DNA of 33,108 nt from Oscillospiraceae bacterium (lineage in GTDB: Bacteria > Bacillota > Clostridia > Oscillospirales > Acutalibacteraceae), in assembly GCA_015066045.1 (NCBI GenBank), contig SVPD01000024.1, positions 1 to 33,108 on the forward strand, read 5' to 3'. Shown piece after piece: positions 7,627 through 14,847 of the stretch; the first letter of the stretch is position 1, and each line of letters begins with the position of its first letter. The notes beneath the pieces are model-generated. The model was not told the DNA's origin. It searched no databases and was given only the letters and a program-made list of their open reading frames with translations. Made by a program: the position numbers and the translations under genes.

Positions 7627-8991
7627 ATGGAATCTTTGCTGTATTTAGGCATTATGCTGGCAGTTATCTGCATATGGTTCCTGGCCTTCAAGCGTCCCGT
7701 TTATGAGGCAGTTCTTCTCGCCTTCGTGGTGCTTCTGGCCGTTACGGGTACCTGGCCGAATGTTCTGGACTATATCAATGAGGGCTTGTCCACCTCACTG
7801 CTTTATTCGATGGTTGCCTTCGTTTCTATGTCAATCATCCTCACTAAGACGAAAATCGTAGACAGCTGCATCGCAGTTATCCTTTCCTTCATCGGCCGTA
7901 TCAGAGGCGGTGCGGGCTACACTGCCGTTATAGCCAGTGCCTTTATGGGTGCGCTTTCCGGCTCCGGTCCGGGTAATGTTATGGCTACAGGCTCTCTCAC
8001 CATCCCTGCCATGAAAAAGACAGGCTTCCCTGCAGAGCTGGCCGCTAACATCGAGTCCAATGCAAGCTATATGGGTAATATGATCCCTCCTTCATCAAAT
8101 ATCGTGGCAGCCATGGCCGCTTATACCGCCTATGCTGCAGCTAACGGCTTGGAGGAAGTTTCACAGGGTAAATTCTGGATAGTTCTCTGGGGCATCTCCG
8201 CTTGGTTCATCGCCCAGCGTCTCATTATGGTATGGGCCTTCTGTAAGCATTATAAGGTAGAGAAGATGAAAAAGGAAGACCTCCCCGACCTTAAGGAAAC
8301 CCTGAAAATCGGCTGGCAGGCTATGCTTCTCCCCGTCATTATTCTTCTCCCCTTTATTCTTGACGCTGCCTTCTCCGATAATTTCTTCGTGGAGCGTCTC
8401 GGTGCAGACGGAGCCAAGTATCTTTCGAAGTCCGTGCTTCTTTTCGTCGGAGGTATTTCCTCCATTTATGCCTGCCTCATCGCCAAGGATAAATCCGCAG
8501 TTACCCCCGCCAAGCTGGCAAAGATGTTCGCAGACGGTGTGAAAACCATCTCTCCCGCCATCGCAGTATGCGTGTTCGGCTATATGATCGGTGCTATGTT
8601 CGATGACCTCGGTGTAGCCGAGGCTCTCGGTGAGGTTATGGCTTCATGGAGCTTCAGTAAGCTCGGTATGGTTCTGGCTATCTGCGCCATCACCTGTGTA
8701 ATGGGTATGGTGGTTCCCGGCTCATCTCAGGTAGTTATCTTCGGACCTGTTTTCATCACCCTTCTGGCAAACGTAGGTGTAAGCCCACTTCTGGCTGCCG
8801 CTATGCTTCCCTGTATCTGCGGCGTTATGTGCGGCATTACTCCTCCCCTCGGTCTCGGTATGTATGCCGGTATGACCATCGCACGGTCCGATTTCAGCAA
8901 AACCTTTAAAAATAACATGTGGTGGGTAGTAGCACAGTTCGTTCTTCAGGTCGCTGTCCTGATGGGCTGGCTGCCCGTCTTCGGAATATAA
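7627..8991 (+). CDS. TRAP transporter large permease, DctM-like
   Basis: 454 aa with about 12 hydrophobic segments. The first half carries SGSGPGNVMATGSLTIPAMK followed by a SYMGNMIPPSS loop. The second half has the related VVPGSSQVVIFGP and CGITPPLGLGMYAG loops, giving the two internally related halves of the DctM/ion-transporter superfamily. TRAP permeases import organic acids with Na+ and normally need a DctP binding protein and a DctQ small subunit. Neither is present here; instead a 97-aa membrane protein follows 12 bp later. AAGGAG precedes the ATG. The substrate is unknown; a divergent LysR gene suggests an inducible organic anion. A non-TRAP member of the same superfamily is the main alternative. 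Confidence 0.75.
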   Translation: MESLLYLGIMLAVICIWFLAFKRPVYEAVLLAFVVLLAVTGTWPNVLDYINEGLSTSLLYSMVAFVSMSIILTKTKIVDSCIAVILSFIGRIRGGAGYTAVIASAFMGALSGSGPGNVMATGSLTIPAMKKTGFPAELAANIESNASYMGNMIPPSSNIVAAMAAYTAYAAANGLEEVSQGKFWIVLWGISAWFIAQRLIMVWAFCKHYKVEKMKKEDLPDLKETLKIGWQAMLLPVIILLPFILDAAFSDNFFVERLGADGAKYLSKSVLLFVGGISSIYACLIAKDKSAVTPAKLAKMFADGVKTISPAIAVCVFGYMIGAMFDDLGVAEALGEVMASWSFSKLGMVLAICAITCVMGMVVPGSSQVVIFGPVFITLLANVGVSPLLAAAMLPCICGVMCGITPPLGLGMYAGMTIARSDFSKTFKNNMWWVVAQFVLQVAVLMGWLPVFGI

Positions 8992-9003
8992 GGAGGTAAC
9001 ATT

Positions 9004-9297
9004 ATGAAAGAATTCTGTAAAAAGCTTTCGGCTGTGCTGAAGACAATCTTCGGCTACGGCATCATGATTTGCCTGTTTGCGGGCGGTCTCACCTTCTTCG
9101 GCTATGTGGCTGCACTCATTATCGGCGGCGATACGGCTGCAGCTATCTGCACCTTCCTTTACAAGACAGTTATCCCCGTTATCATCTATCTGTCCGTAAT
9201 AATGGTGCTTCTCGGTCTGGTCGCTATGTACCTGAACGGAGAAAAGGCTCTCACTCCCGAAAAGAAAGAATCGAAAAAGCACGAGGGCGAAATGTAA
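9004..9297 (+). CDS. Small membrane protein, candidate partner of the DctM-like permease
   Basis: A 97-aa protein with two or possibly three membrane segments (about residues 15-40 and 50-82) and a charged Lys/Glu C-terminal tail. AAGGAGG stands 7 bp before the ATG and the gap to the permease gene is 12 bp, so it is cotranscribed and well translated. It is shorter than a DctQ subunit (about 150-200 aa, four helices) and shows no DctQ motif I recognise. From position alone I infer a reduced small subunit or stabiliser of the permease. A terminator follows at 9312. Confidence 0.75.
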   Translation: MKEFCKKLSAVLKTIFGYGIMICLFAGGLTFFGYVAALIIGGDTAAAICTFLYKTVIPVIIYLSVIMVLLGLVAMYLNGEKALTPEKKESKKHEGEM

Positions 9298-9311
9298 AAA
9301 AAGATAATCCG

Positions 9312-9356
9312 AAACCGCTGTATCTGCCTCAGGCCTTTTACAGCGGTTTGATTTTT
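9312..9356 (+). terminator. Intrinsic terminator of the permease operon
   Basis: AAACCGCTGTA (9312-9322) pairs perfectly with TACAGCGGTTT (9339-9349), followed by GATTTTTT. Confidence 0.85.
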
Positions 9357-9417
9357 TCTATCGGCTACCCGCAAAAGGTAAGTCCGATATTTTTTTAATC
9401 TTTTTTAATCAAACCCG

Positions 9418-9446
9418 TTGCTTTTTTTAAGACTGTGTAGTATAAT
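9418..9446 (+). promoter_or_regulatory. Promoter of the ArsB/NhaD-type transporter
   Basis: TTGCTT (9418-9423) and consensus TATAAT (9441-9446) with the optimal 17-bp spacer. The start of transcription is expected at about 9452, the first base of the structured leader, leaving a 5' UTR of roughly 195 nt. Confidence 0.7.
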
Positions 9447-9450
9447 TCTC

Positions 9451-9607
9451 ACTGCAATCCCGATAAGTGGTGGAGTCTGTCATAGAATGTAATAGCATTC
9501 TATTTATAAGGATTGCGGCTTCGTGCCTTTTATCACTGAGGGGCATTGTGACATAAAAGGCGAGGCTTTATGAAATCCGCTGCAGTTCAGGTGGGTTTTA
9601 TTTTTTT
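9451..9607 (+). ncRNA. Structured 5' leader, candidate riboswitch with attenuator
   Basis: Starting at the predicted +1, ACTGCA (9451-9456) can close on TGCAGT (9581-9586). Inside are a perfect 8-bp hairpin (9482-9489 with 9496-9503) and a perfect 9-bp stem (9525-9533 with 9553-9561) extended by CAC/GTG. Alternatives exist: GCAATCC (9454-9460) with GGATTGC (9510-9516), and GGATT (9510-9514) with AATCC (9574-9578). The last 3' segment can form AATCCGC/GTGGGTT (9574-9580, 9591-9597) followed by a 12-nt run with one A among Ts, a plausible terminator. Mutually exclusive pairings are what a transcription-attenuating riboswitch needs. I cannot match it to a known class; an ion-sensing class would suit the downstream gene. 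Confidence 0.55.
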
Positions 9608-9648
9608 GTACAGACACGCCCGAAAATAATCTTAAGGAGTTTTTAAAA

Positions 9649-11022
9649 ATGAGTCCTATTACCATTACTGCTCTGATTATCTTCGCCGTGACATACATCC
9701 TTATGCTGGCTTTTCAGAAAATCAGACCTTATGTGACTGTCGGTTCTGCTCTGGTGTTCGTGACACTCGGCATTATCGCTTCGTCAAATCCCGCTCTTTT
9801 CGGCGAAGGCTTCTTCGCTCTTTCATCAGGTAATTACAGTTATTCCGTCGGCGCTGCCCTTTCGGAAATCGACTGGAATGTTATTATGATGATAGCAGGT
9901 ACTATGGGTACCGTTTACCTTTTCATCGAATCAAAGATGCCTCAGCTTATGTCTGACATCCTTATTTCGAAGATGCCCAATATGAAATGGGTTGTGGTCG
10001 CACTCTCTCTTTTCGCAGGCATCGTCTCCGCCTTCGTGGACAATGTGGCCACCGTGCTTATGATCGCCCCCGTAGCACTCGCCTTCTGCAAAAAGATAAA
10101 TGTCTCACCTGTTCCTGCCATCATCTGCATCGCCGTTTCCTCTAATTTACAGGGTGCGGCTACTCTCGTAGGTGATACCACCTCCATCCTTCTGGCCAAG
10201 GCGGCAAATCTGGATTTCTCCGATTTCTTCGTTCATGACGGCCACGTGGGTATGTTCTGGGTAGTACAGGCCGGCGCTATCGTAAGTGCATTAATCATCG
10301 TCTGGATGTTCCGTAAGGATAAAGATAAAATCTCCTTTGAGGGAAGAACTGTAGTCGAGGACAAATTCCCAACCTACCTTCTCGTGGGCACAGTCCTCTC
10401 CCTTATTGCCGTTTCCTTCATCCCCTACAAGGATGCTGCCGCTCCCGGCCAGCTCTGGAAGCCCGACATCACAAACGGTATTCTCTGTATCGCCTTTTTC
10501 CTCGTAGGTGTTATACGTGAACTTTTCGTCAAGAAAAACAAGAAAATCGTAAAAAACGCCTTTAAAGAGATCGACTATTATACCATCGTCCTTCTCTCAG
10601 GTCTTTTCGTGGTAATCGGCGGTATCAAAAACGCCGGTGTTATCGACGTTATCGGCTCAGCCATTGCCTCACTCGGCTCAGGCTCCACCTTTATGGTTTA
10701 CACCATCATCGTGTGGATGAGTGTTATACTTTCAGCATTCATTGATAATATTCCCTATACCGCGACGATGCTTTCTATCGTACCCGTTATCGCAGGCGAT
10801 CTGGGCATAGAGCCCACTCTCCTTTACTACGGACTTCTCTGCGGTGCCACTCTCGGCGGCAACCTTACTCCCATCGGTGCCAGTGCAAACATCGCAGGTA
10901 TCGGTATTCTCCGTAAGGAGGGGCATGAGGTAAAGGCTACCACCTTTATGAAATACGGTGTGCCCTTCACCTTGGCCGCAGTTATCACAGGTTATCTCCT
11001 TCTGTGGCTCATCTGGAAATAA
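9649..11022 (+). CDS. ArsB/NhaD-type ion transporter (SLC13/CitM superfamily)
   Basis: 457 aa with about 11-12 membrane segments in two related halves. Paired signature loops are SAFVDNVATVLMIAPVALAF with GDTTSILLA in the first half, and SAFIDNIPYTATMLSIVPV with GGNLTPIGASANIAG in the second. This pattern is typical of the ArsB/NhaD permease group: Na+/H+ antiport, arsenite efflux or anion transport. No arsR, arsC or arsA is adjacent, so an Na+/H+ or anion role is more likely than arsenic resistance. AAGGAG precedes the ATG. Expression probably depends on the long structured leader at 9451-9607. The gene is monocistronic, ending at the hairpin at 11061. Confidence 0.85.
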   Translation: MSPITITALIIFAVTYILMLAFQKIRPYVTVGSALVFVTLGIIASSNPALFGEGFFALSSGNYSYSVGAALSEIDWNVIMMIAGTMGTVYLFIESKMPQLMSDILISKMPNMKWVVVALSLFAGIVSAFVDNVATVLMIAPVALAFCKKINVSPVPAIICIAVSSNLQGAATLVGDTTSILLAKAANLDFSDFFVHDGHVGMFWVVQAGAIVSALIIVWMFRKDKDKISFEGRTVVEDKFPTYLLVGTVLSLIAVSFIPYKDAAAPGQLWKPDITNGILCIAFFLVGVIRELFVKKNKKIVKNAFKEIDYYTIVLLSGLFVVIGGIKNAGVIDVIGSAIASLGSGSTFMVYTIIVWMSVILSAFIDNIPYTATMLSIVPVIAGDLGIEPTLLYYGLLCGATLGGNLTPIGASANIAGIGILRKEGHEVKATTFMKYGVPFTLAAVITGYLLLWLIWK

Positions 11023-11060
11023 ATCTTTGTATTTTTCATTTATTTTTTTAAAAATCGGAG

Positions 11061-11104
11061 CAAAAACCATCCTACGGCTGAAAAGCTGTGCGATGGTTTT
11101 TTGC
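11061..11104 (+). terminator. Intrinsic terminator after the ArsB/NhaD-type gene
   Basis: GCAAAAACCATC (11061-11072) pairs with GATGGTTTTTTGC (11092-11104). The T-run is inside the descending arm; the A-run gives it possible activity on the other strand too. Confidence 0.7.
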
Positions 11105-11129
11105 TTTGTCGGATTTGTTCCTGAACCTC

Positions 11130-11158
11130 TTGATTATTTTTTGCTAAAGAGGTATACT
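11130..11158 (+). promoter_or_regulatory. Promoter of the PTS EIIC/HAD/rsuA operon
   Basis: TTGATT (11130-11135) and TATACT (11153-11158) with a 17-bp spacer. They lie 32 bp upstream of the ATG at 11191. Confidence 0.65.
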
Positions 11159-11190
11159 TGAATAAGTGTATCCTGAAAGGGGACAGTAAA

Positions 11191-12195
11191 ATGAATTTCG
11201 TAAAAAAGTATTTTAAACGCTATTTCGTGGACGCTATGAGCTATATGGCTCTCGGCCTTTTCTCCTCTCTTATCGTGGGGCTTATCATAAGTCAGATAGC
11301 CAAAATTCCGAATTTAGAGATTTTAGCCACCTTCTCAGGTGTCCTCTCCGCCTCCTCCCCCGTAGTGGGTGGGGCTATAGGTGCGGCTATAGCTTACGGA
11401 CTTAAAAGCAAGCCTCTCGTGGTCTTTTCCTGCATAGCGGTCGGTGCCTTCGGCTATGAGCTGGGCGGCCCCGTGGGTGCTTATGTTTCGGCACTCGCCG
11501 CTAACGAAATCGCCTCTCTCGTAGCAGGCAAAACTAAAATCGACATCGTTATCACCCCCATCGTTACCATCGTTACGGGCGGCTTTGTCAGCACCTTTGT
11601 GGGGCCTTATCTGTCCGATTTTATGTCGGGACTCGGTGAGCTCATAAACAGTGCCACTCAGCTTCATCCCTTCCCTATGGGTATTAGCGTATCCGTGCTG
11701 GTCGGTCTGGCTCTGACGGCACCTATTTCCTCAGCTGCTCTGTGTATTATGCTCGGCATAGAGGGCATCGCAGCGGGTGCGGCGGCAGTAGGCTGTGCAG
11801 CTCAGATGGTCGGCTTTGCCGTGACCTCCTTCAAGGTAAACGGTGTGGGCGGACTCATTTCTCAGGGACTCGGCACAAGCATGCTTCAGTTCGGAAACAT
11901 TATGCGTCATCCCCAGATTATTCTGGCTCCCACTCTGGCAGGTGCAGTGCTGGGACCTGTTTCCACCTGTCTGCTCGGTATGACAAACACTCCCTCCGGT
12001 GCAGGTATGGGCACCAGCGGTCTCGTAGGCCAGTTCGGTGCTCTGTCAGCTATGGGAAGCAGCACGGAAAGCATCATAACCATAATAATTATGCATTTCA
12101 TCGCTCCCGCCATACTCTCTCTCTTTTTCCATCTCATTTTAAAAAAGCTCGGCATAGTCAGGGATGAATATTTATCTCTGAAAAAGCCGGAATAA
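11191..12195 (+). CDS. PTS EIIC-like membrane protein (PTS_EIIC_2 family)
   Basis: 334 aa from the ATG at 11191, which has AAAGGGG 8 bp upstream. A longer reading from TTG at 11158 overlaps the -10 box and is rejected. About ten hydrophobic, glycine-rich segments; GGPVGAYVSALAANEIASLV, LTAPISSAALCIMLG and TPSGAGMGTSGLVGQ are typical of the compact PTS EIIC-related family PF13303. No EIIA, EIIB, HPr or regulator gene is near, so either partners are encoded elsewhere or the protein works as a non-phosphorylating permease. It leads an operon with a HAD phosphatase 13 bp downstream, which could dephosphorylate an imported sugar phosphate; that link is inference. Confidence 0.82.
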   Translation: MNFVKKYFKRYFVDAMSYMALGLFSSLIVGLIISQIAKIPNLEILATFSGVLSASSPVVGGAIGAAIAYGLKSKPLVVFSCIAVGAFGYELGGPVGAYVSALAANEIASLVAGKTKIDIVITPIVTIVTGGFVSTFVGPYLSDFMSGLGELINSATQLHPFPMGISVSVLVGLALTAPISSAALCIMLGIEGIAAGAAAVGCAAQMVGFAVTSFKVNGVGGLISQGLGTSMLQFGNIMRHPQIILAPTLAGAVLGPVSTCLLGMTNTPSGAGMGTSGLVGQFGALSAMGSSTESIITIIIMHFIAPAILSLFFHLILKKLGIVRDEYLSLKKPE

Positions 12196-12208
12196 GAAAG
12201 GAGCTTTT

Positions 12209-12778
12209 ATGAACGTATACGATTTCGACGATACTATCTACAGAGGCGACTCATCTCTTCACTTCTTTCTCTTTTATCTGAAAAAGGAGCCTACACTCGT
12301 CAGATATCTTCCCTTTGTGCTGAAAACTCTTTATAATTACCATAAGGAAAAAATCCGCTTTGATGACATCATCGACTCCTTCGGCCACGTTTTCGAGGAT
12401 TATTTCACCACCCACGATGTGGATTTCGATGCAGTGGTAAAGGAATTCTGGGATAAGCACGAGCACAGAGTGAAGCCCTTTTATAAAGAAATCCAGCAGG
12501 AGGATGACCTTATCATCACTGCCTGTCCTAATTTTATGGCGCAGGAAATCTGCCGCAGACTGGGCATAAAGCACTGTCTGGGCACAGAGTTTGACATCGA
12601 GACGGGCAAATTCATAAGAGGCTGCTTCCGTGAAAGAAAGATCGAGTTTTTCCGTGAGGCCTTTCCCGACGGAGTAATAGACGATTTTTACACCGACTCT
12701 ATGAACGATAAGTTCCTTTTCCCCTATGCCAAAAGAGTTTTCTTCGTCAAGGGTGACAAAATAACAAGGATAAAATAA
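12209..12778 (+). CDS. HAD-IB family phosphatase
   Basis: 189 aa. The N-terminal MNVYDFDDTIYRGDSS supplies the HAD nucleophile motif DFDDT (D5, D7). The middle ITACPNFMAQE is motif II, a Ser/Thr-type strand. Near the C-terminus VIDDFYTDSMND carries the acidic motif for Mg2+. A helical cap insertion between motifs I and II places it in subfamily IB, with SerB and related phosphomonoesterases. AAGGAG precedes the ATG. It sits 13 bp after the EIIC-like gene and 1 bp before rsuA, so all are one transcript. The substrate is not predictable; a small phosphomonoester is expected. Confidence 0.85.
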   Translation: MNVYDFDDTIYRGDSSLHFFLFYLKKEPTLVRYLPFVLKTLYNYHKEKIRFDDIIDSFGHVFEDYFTTHDVDFDAVVKEFWDKHEHRVKPFYKEIQQEDDLIITACPNFMAQEICRRLGIKHCLGTEFDIETGKFIRGCFRERKIEFFREAFPDGVIDDFYTDSMNDKFLFPYAKRVFFVKGDKITRIK

Positions 12779-12779
12779 T

Positions 12780-13487
12780 ATGGAAAGACTCGATAAAATC
12801 ATTTCCTCTCAGGGAAAATATTCCCGTTCAGAGGTAAAAAAGCTGGTTAGAGCGGGCCTTGTCCTTCTTAACGGTGAAAAGGTAAAGTCAGCCGATGTAA
12901 AGGCCGATGCAGATAGGGACACCATCTCTGTAAACGGAGAGGTCATCTCCTATAAAAAGCATATCTACATTATGCTCAACAAGCCACAGGGTGTGGTTTC
13001 CGCCACAGACGATCCCGTTCACAAGACTGTTATCGACCTCGTTCCGCCCTCTCTTTTCAGACAGGGGCTTTTTCCGGCCGGCAGACTCGACGGAGACACC
13101 ACAGGCTTCGTTCTCATCACCGATGACGGTGATTTCGCTCACCGCATACTTTCCCCTAAAAATCACATAATGAAGACCTATCACGCCACTCTTGACCACA
13201 CTCTCACCGACGAGGATATAAAGGCCTTCACCGAGGGAATAGAGCTGCGTGACGGCACCCTCTGTCTCGAGGCACAGGTAAAAATGCTCAGTGAGGAGCC
13301 GCCCGTAGCCGAGGTCAGAATTCACGAGGGCAAATATCATCAGGTGAAAAGAATGTTTGCCGCTCTGGGAAACAAGGTGATCGCCCTTAAAAGAGTACAG
13401 ATGGGCGGTCTCGAGCTGGACGGGAGGCTGAAAGAGGGCGAATGCAGAGAGCTCACACCGGACGAGCTCAAAGCTGTTACAGGCTGA
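12780..13487 (+). CDS. rsuA: 16S rRNA pseudouridine synthase, RsuA/RluB family
   Basis: 235 aa. An N-terminal S4 RNA-binding domain (about residues 1-58: ERLDKIISSQGKYSRSEVKKL) is followed by the catalytic domain with the LNKPQGVVSA strand and the GRLDGDTTGFVLITDDG motif holding the catalytic Asp (D104). Family members isomerise a single uridine, U516 of 16S rRNA for RsuA; related RluB/E/F act on 23S rRNA. Length and the KYHQVKRMFAALG block favour RsuA. The ATG is 1 bp after the HAD stop. Its presence behind a transporter is common operon filling and not a functional clue. Confidence 0.9.
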   Translation: MERLDKIISSQGKYSRSEVKKLVRAGLVLLNGEKVKSADVKADADRDTISVNGEVISYKKHIYIMLNKPQGVVSATDDPVHKTVIDLVPPSLFRQGLFPAGRLDGDTTGFVLITDDGDFAHRILSPKNHIMKTYHATLDHTLTDEDIKAFTEGIELRDGTLCLEAQVKMLSEEPPVAEVRIHEGKYHQVKRMFAALGNKVIALKRVQMGGLELDGRLKEGECRELTPDELKAVTG

Positions 13488-13537
13488 TCAAAGGTTTCTT
13501 TAAGGTACCCGTAATACACTTAATCAGAGGTGGTTTT

Positions 13538-13939
13538 ATGCTCAATAAATTCAGACAGTTTATGTACGGACGTTACGGCGGCAACGATGCGCTCAATATC
13601 TTTCTTGTCATCCTCGGCGCCTTTATTACCCTAATTCTTTCATTTTTCTTTTACAGAGCTCCCTTTGCACGGCTGATAGGTCTCATTCCCTACGGCATAG
13701 CGGTTTTCAGAGCTCTTTCCAGAAACTACGACGCACGAATTAAGGAAAATGCCAGATTTCTCGAGGTGTCTGCGCCCTGGAGAGCCTTCATACAGAAAAA
13801 AATCAGCCAGTTCAGAGACAAGGACCACAGATATTATGCCTGCCCCAAATGCCACCGTACTCTGAGAGTACCCAAAGGCAGAGGTAAAATCAGAATCAGC
13901 TGCCCCCACTGCGGTAAGGAGTTCACGAAAAAGACCTGA
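13538..13939 (+). CDS. Small membrane protein with C-terminal zinc ribbon
   Basis: 133 aa from the ATG at 13538, preceded by AGAGGTGG. Upstream in-frame starts run through the rsuA 3' end and lack a ribosome binding site. Two hydrophobic segments (about residues 17-38 and 44-60) are followed by a basic cytoplasmic stretch and a CPKC-x(16)-CPHC zinc-ribbon at the C-terminus. The end is very basic (GKEFTKKT). Similar short proteins are widespread in Clostridia with no assigned role. It probably ends the operon, 50 bp after rsuA. Confidence 0.8.
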   Translation: MLNKFRQFMYGRYGGNDALNIFLVILGAFITLILSFFFYRAPFARLIGLIPYGIAVFRALSRNYDARIKENARFLEVSAPWRAFIQKKISQFRDKDHRYYACPKCHRTLRVPKGRGKIRISCPHCGKEFTKKT

Positions 13940-14010
13940 CATCCGTCCCCTGCCGACTAAGCGGCAAGGCTCCGGAATAAATTTTTTCAGTTCAGCAAAC
14001 AATCAAAAAA

Positions 14011-14048
14011 AGCCGAGGTGCAGATGTGAAATGCACCTCGGCTTTTTT
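14011..14048 (+). terminator. Strong intrinsic terminator
   Basis: AGCCGAGGTGCA (14011-14022) pairs perfectly with TGCACCTCGGCT (14032-14043), followed by TTTTTG. The A-run before it makes it partly bidirectional. It separates the zinc-ribbon gene from xpt. Confidence 0.92.
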
Positions 14049-14135
14049 GTACGTGCCGTCATTTATGTGCTGACCTTTGTTAAAAACCACCAAAGAATTT
14101 TTAGCATTTTGTTTCACCTTTTCTTTCTGTTTCTA

Positions 14136-14164
14136 TTGCAAATTCTGTCATATTTTGTTAAAAT
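14136..14164 (+). promoter_or_regulatory. Promoter of xpt
   Basis: TTGCAA (14136-14141) and TAAAAT (14159-14164) with a 17-bp spacer. Just downstream, two copies of ACATGT (14165-14170 and 14186-14191) stand 21 bp apart at the predicted start and in the leader, possible operator halves. I found no purine riboswitch core in this leader; with only about 37 nt there is no room for one. Confidence 0.6.
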
Positions 14165-14207
14165 ACATGTGTTGATTTGTTATGTACATGTAAGGAGAGA
14201 AAAGGAA

Positions 14208-14786
14208 ATGAGACTTCTCGAAGAAAGAATATCGAAGGACGGAAAGGTTTTTCCCGGTAACATTCTTAAGGTTGACTCCTTTCTCAACCATCAGATTGAT
14301 GTGTCTCTTCTCTGCGAAATGGGAAAAGAAATAAAAAGATTATACAGTGACTGCGAAATCAATAAGGTTCTCACCATAGAAGCCTCCGGCATCGGTGTAG
14401 CCTGTATTGTTGCGCAGTTTTTTGATTGTCCCGTCCTTTTCGCCAAAAAAACCAAAACCAAAAACATAGCAAATGCTGTCTATAAAACACAGGTGGAGTC
14501 CTTCACCCACGGCACCATCTACGATGTCATCGTATCAAAGGATTTCCTTTCCGCTGACGACAAGGTTCTTATCGTGGATGATTTTCTCGCCGAGGGTAAC
14601 GCCCTCATCGGTCTTATCGACCTGTGCAATCAGGCAGGGGCCGAGGTAAAGGGCTGCGCCATCGCCGTGGAAAAGGGCTTTCAGAAGGGCGGCCGCAGAA
14701 TCCGTGACATGGGAGTAAGAGTGGAATCTCTCGCCATAGTAGAAAGCATGAGCGACGATTCTCTCACCTTCCGCAGTCAGGACTGA
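14208..14786 (+). CDS. xpt: Xanthine phosphoribosyltransferase
   Basis: 192 aa from the ATG at 14208, preceded by AAGGAGAG. An in-frame ATG at 14031 lies inside the terminator hairpin and is rejected. The PRPP-binding loop VLIVDDFLAEGNA is at residues 120-132, and the N-terminus RLLEERISKDGKVFPGNILK matches Bacillus-type Xpt. The enzyme converts xanthine (and less well guanine) plus PRPP to XMP, salvaging purine bases in the cytoplasm. The next genes encode a BMP-family nucleoside importer, which supports a purine uptake and salvage unit. Length equals the family norm. Confidence 0.93.
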   Translation: MRLLEERISKDGKVFPGNILKVDSFLNHQIDVSLLCEMGKEIKRLYSDCEINKVLTIEASGIGVACIVAQFFDCPVLFAKKTKTKNIANAVYKTQVESFTHGTIYDVIVSKDFLSADDKVLIVDDFLAEGNALIGLIDLCNQAGAEVKGCAIAVEKGFQKGGRRIRDMGVRVESLAIVESMSDDSLTFRSQD

Positions 14787-14794
14787 ACACGTAA

Positions 14795-14814
14795 TTTACC
14801 GAAGCATCGGTAAA
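14795..14814 (+). promoter_or_regulatory. Hairpin between xpt and the nucleoside-binding protein gene
   Basis: TTTACCGA (14795-14802), loop AGCA, TCGGTAAA (14807-14814): a perfect 8-bp stem, 33 bp before the next ATG. The following bases are A-rich, not T-rich, so it is a weak terminator at best. It could be an operator, an mRNA-stabilising hairpin or an attenuator. Confidence 0.4.
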
Positions 14815-14847
14815 AATAAAAAATTTTCCCAAAGGGAGGACTAAAAC

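Noticed and set aside
9051-9398. 109-aa frame overlapping the 97-aa membrane protein
   Set aside because: Shadow frame without start signals; it runs through the terminator at 9312-9356.
9649-11022. Arsenic resistance locus
   Set aside because: The fold is compatible with ArsB, but no arsR, arsC, arsA or arsD accompanies it; the family is broad.
14031-14207. Longer N-terminus for xanthine phosphoribosyltransferase
   Set aside because: The extra in-frame sequence begins within a terminator hairpin and crosses the promoter at 14136-14164; the ATG at 14208 has a proper ribosome binding site and gives the family's normal length.
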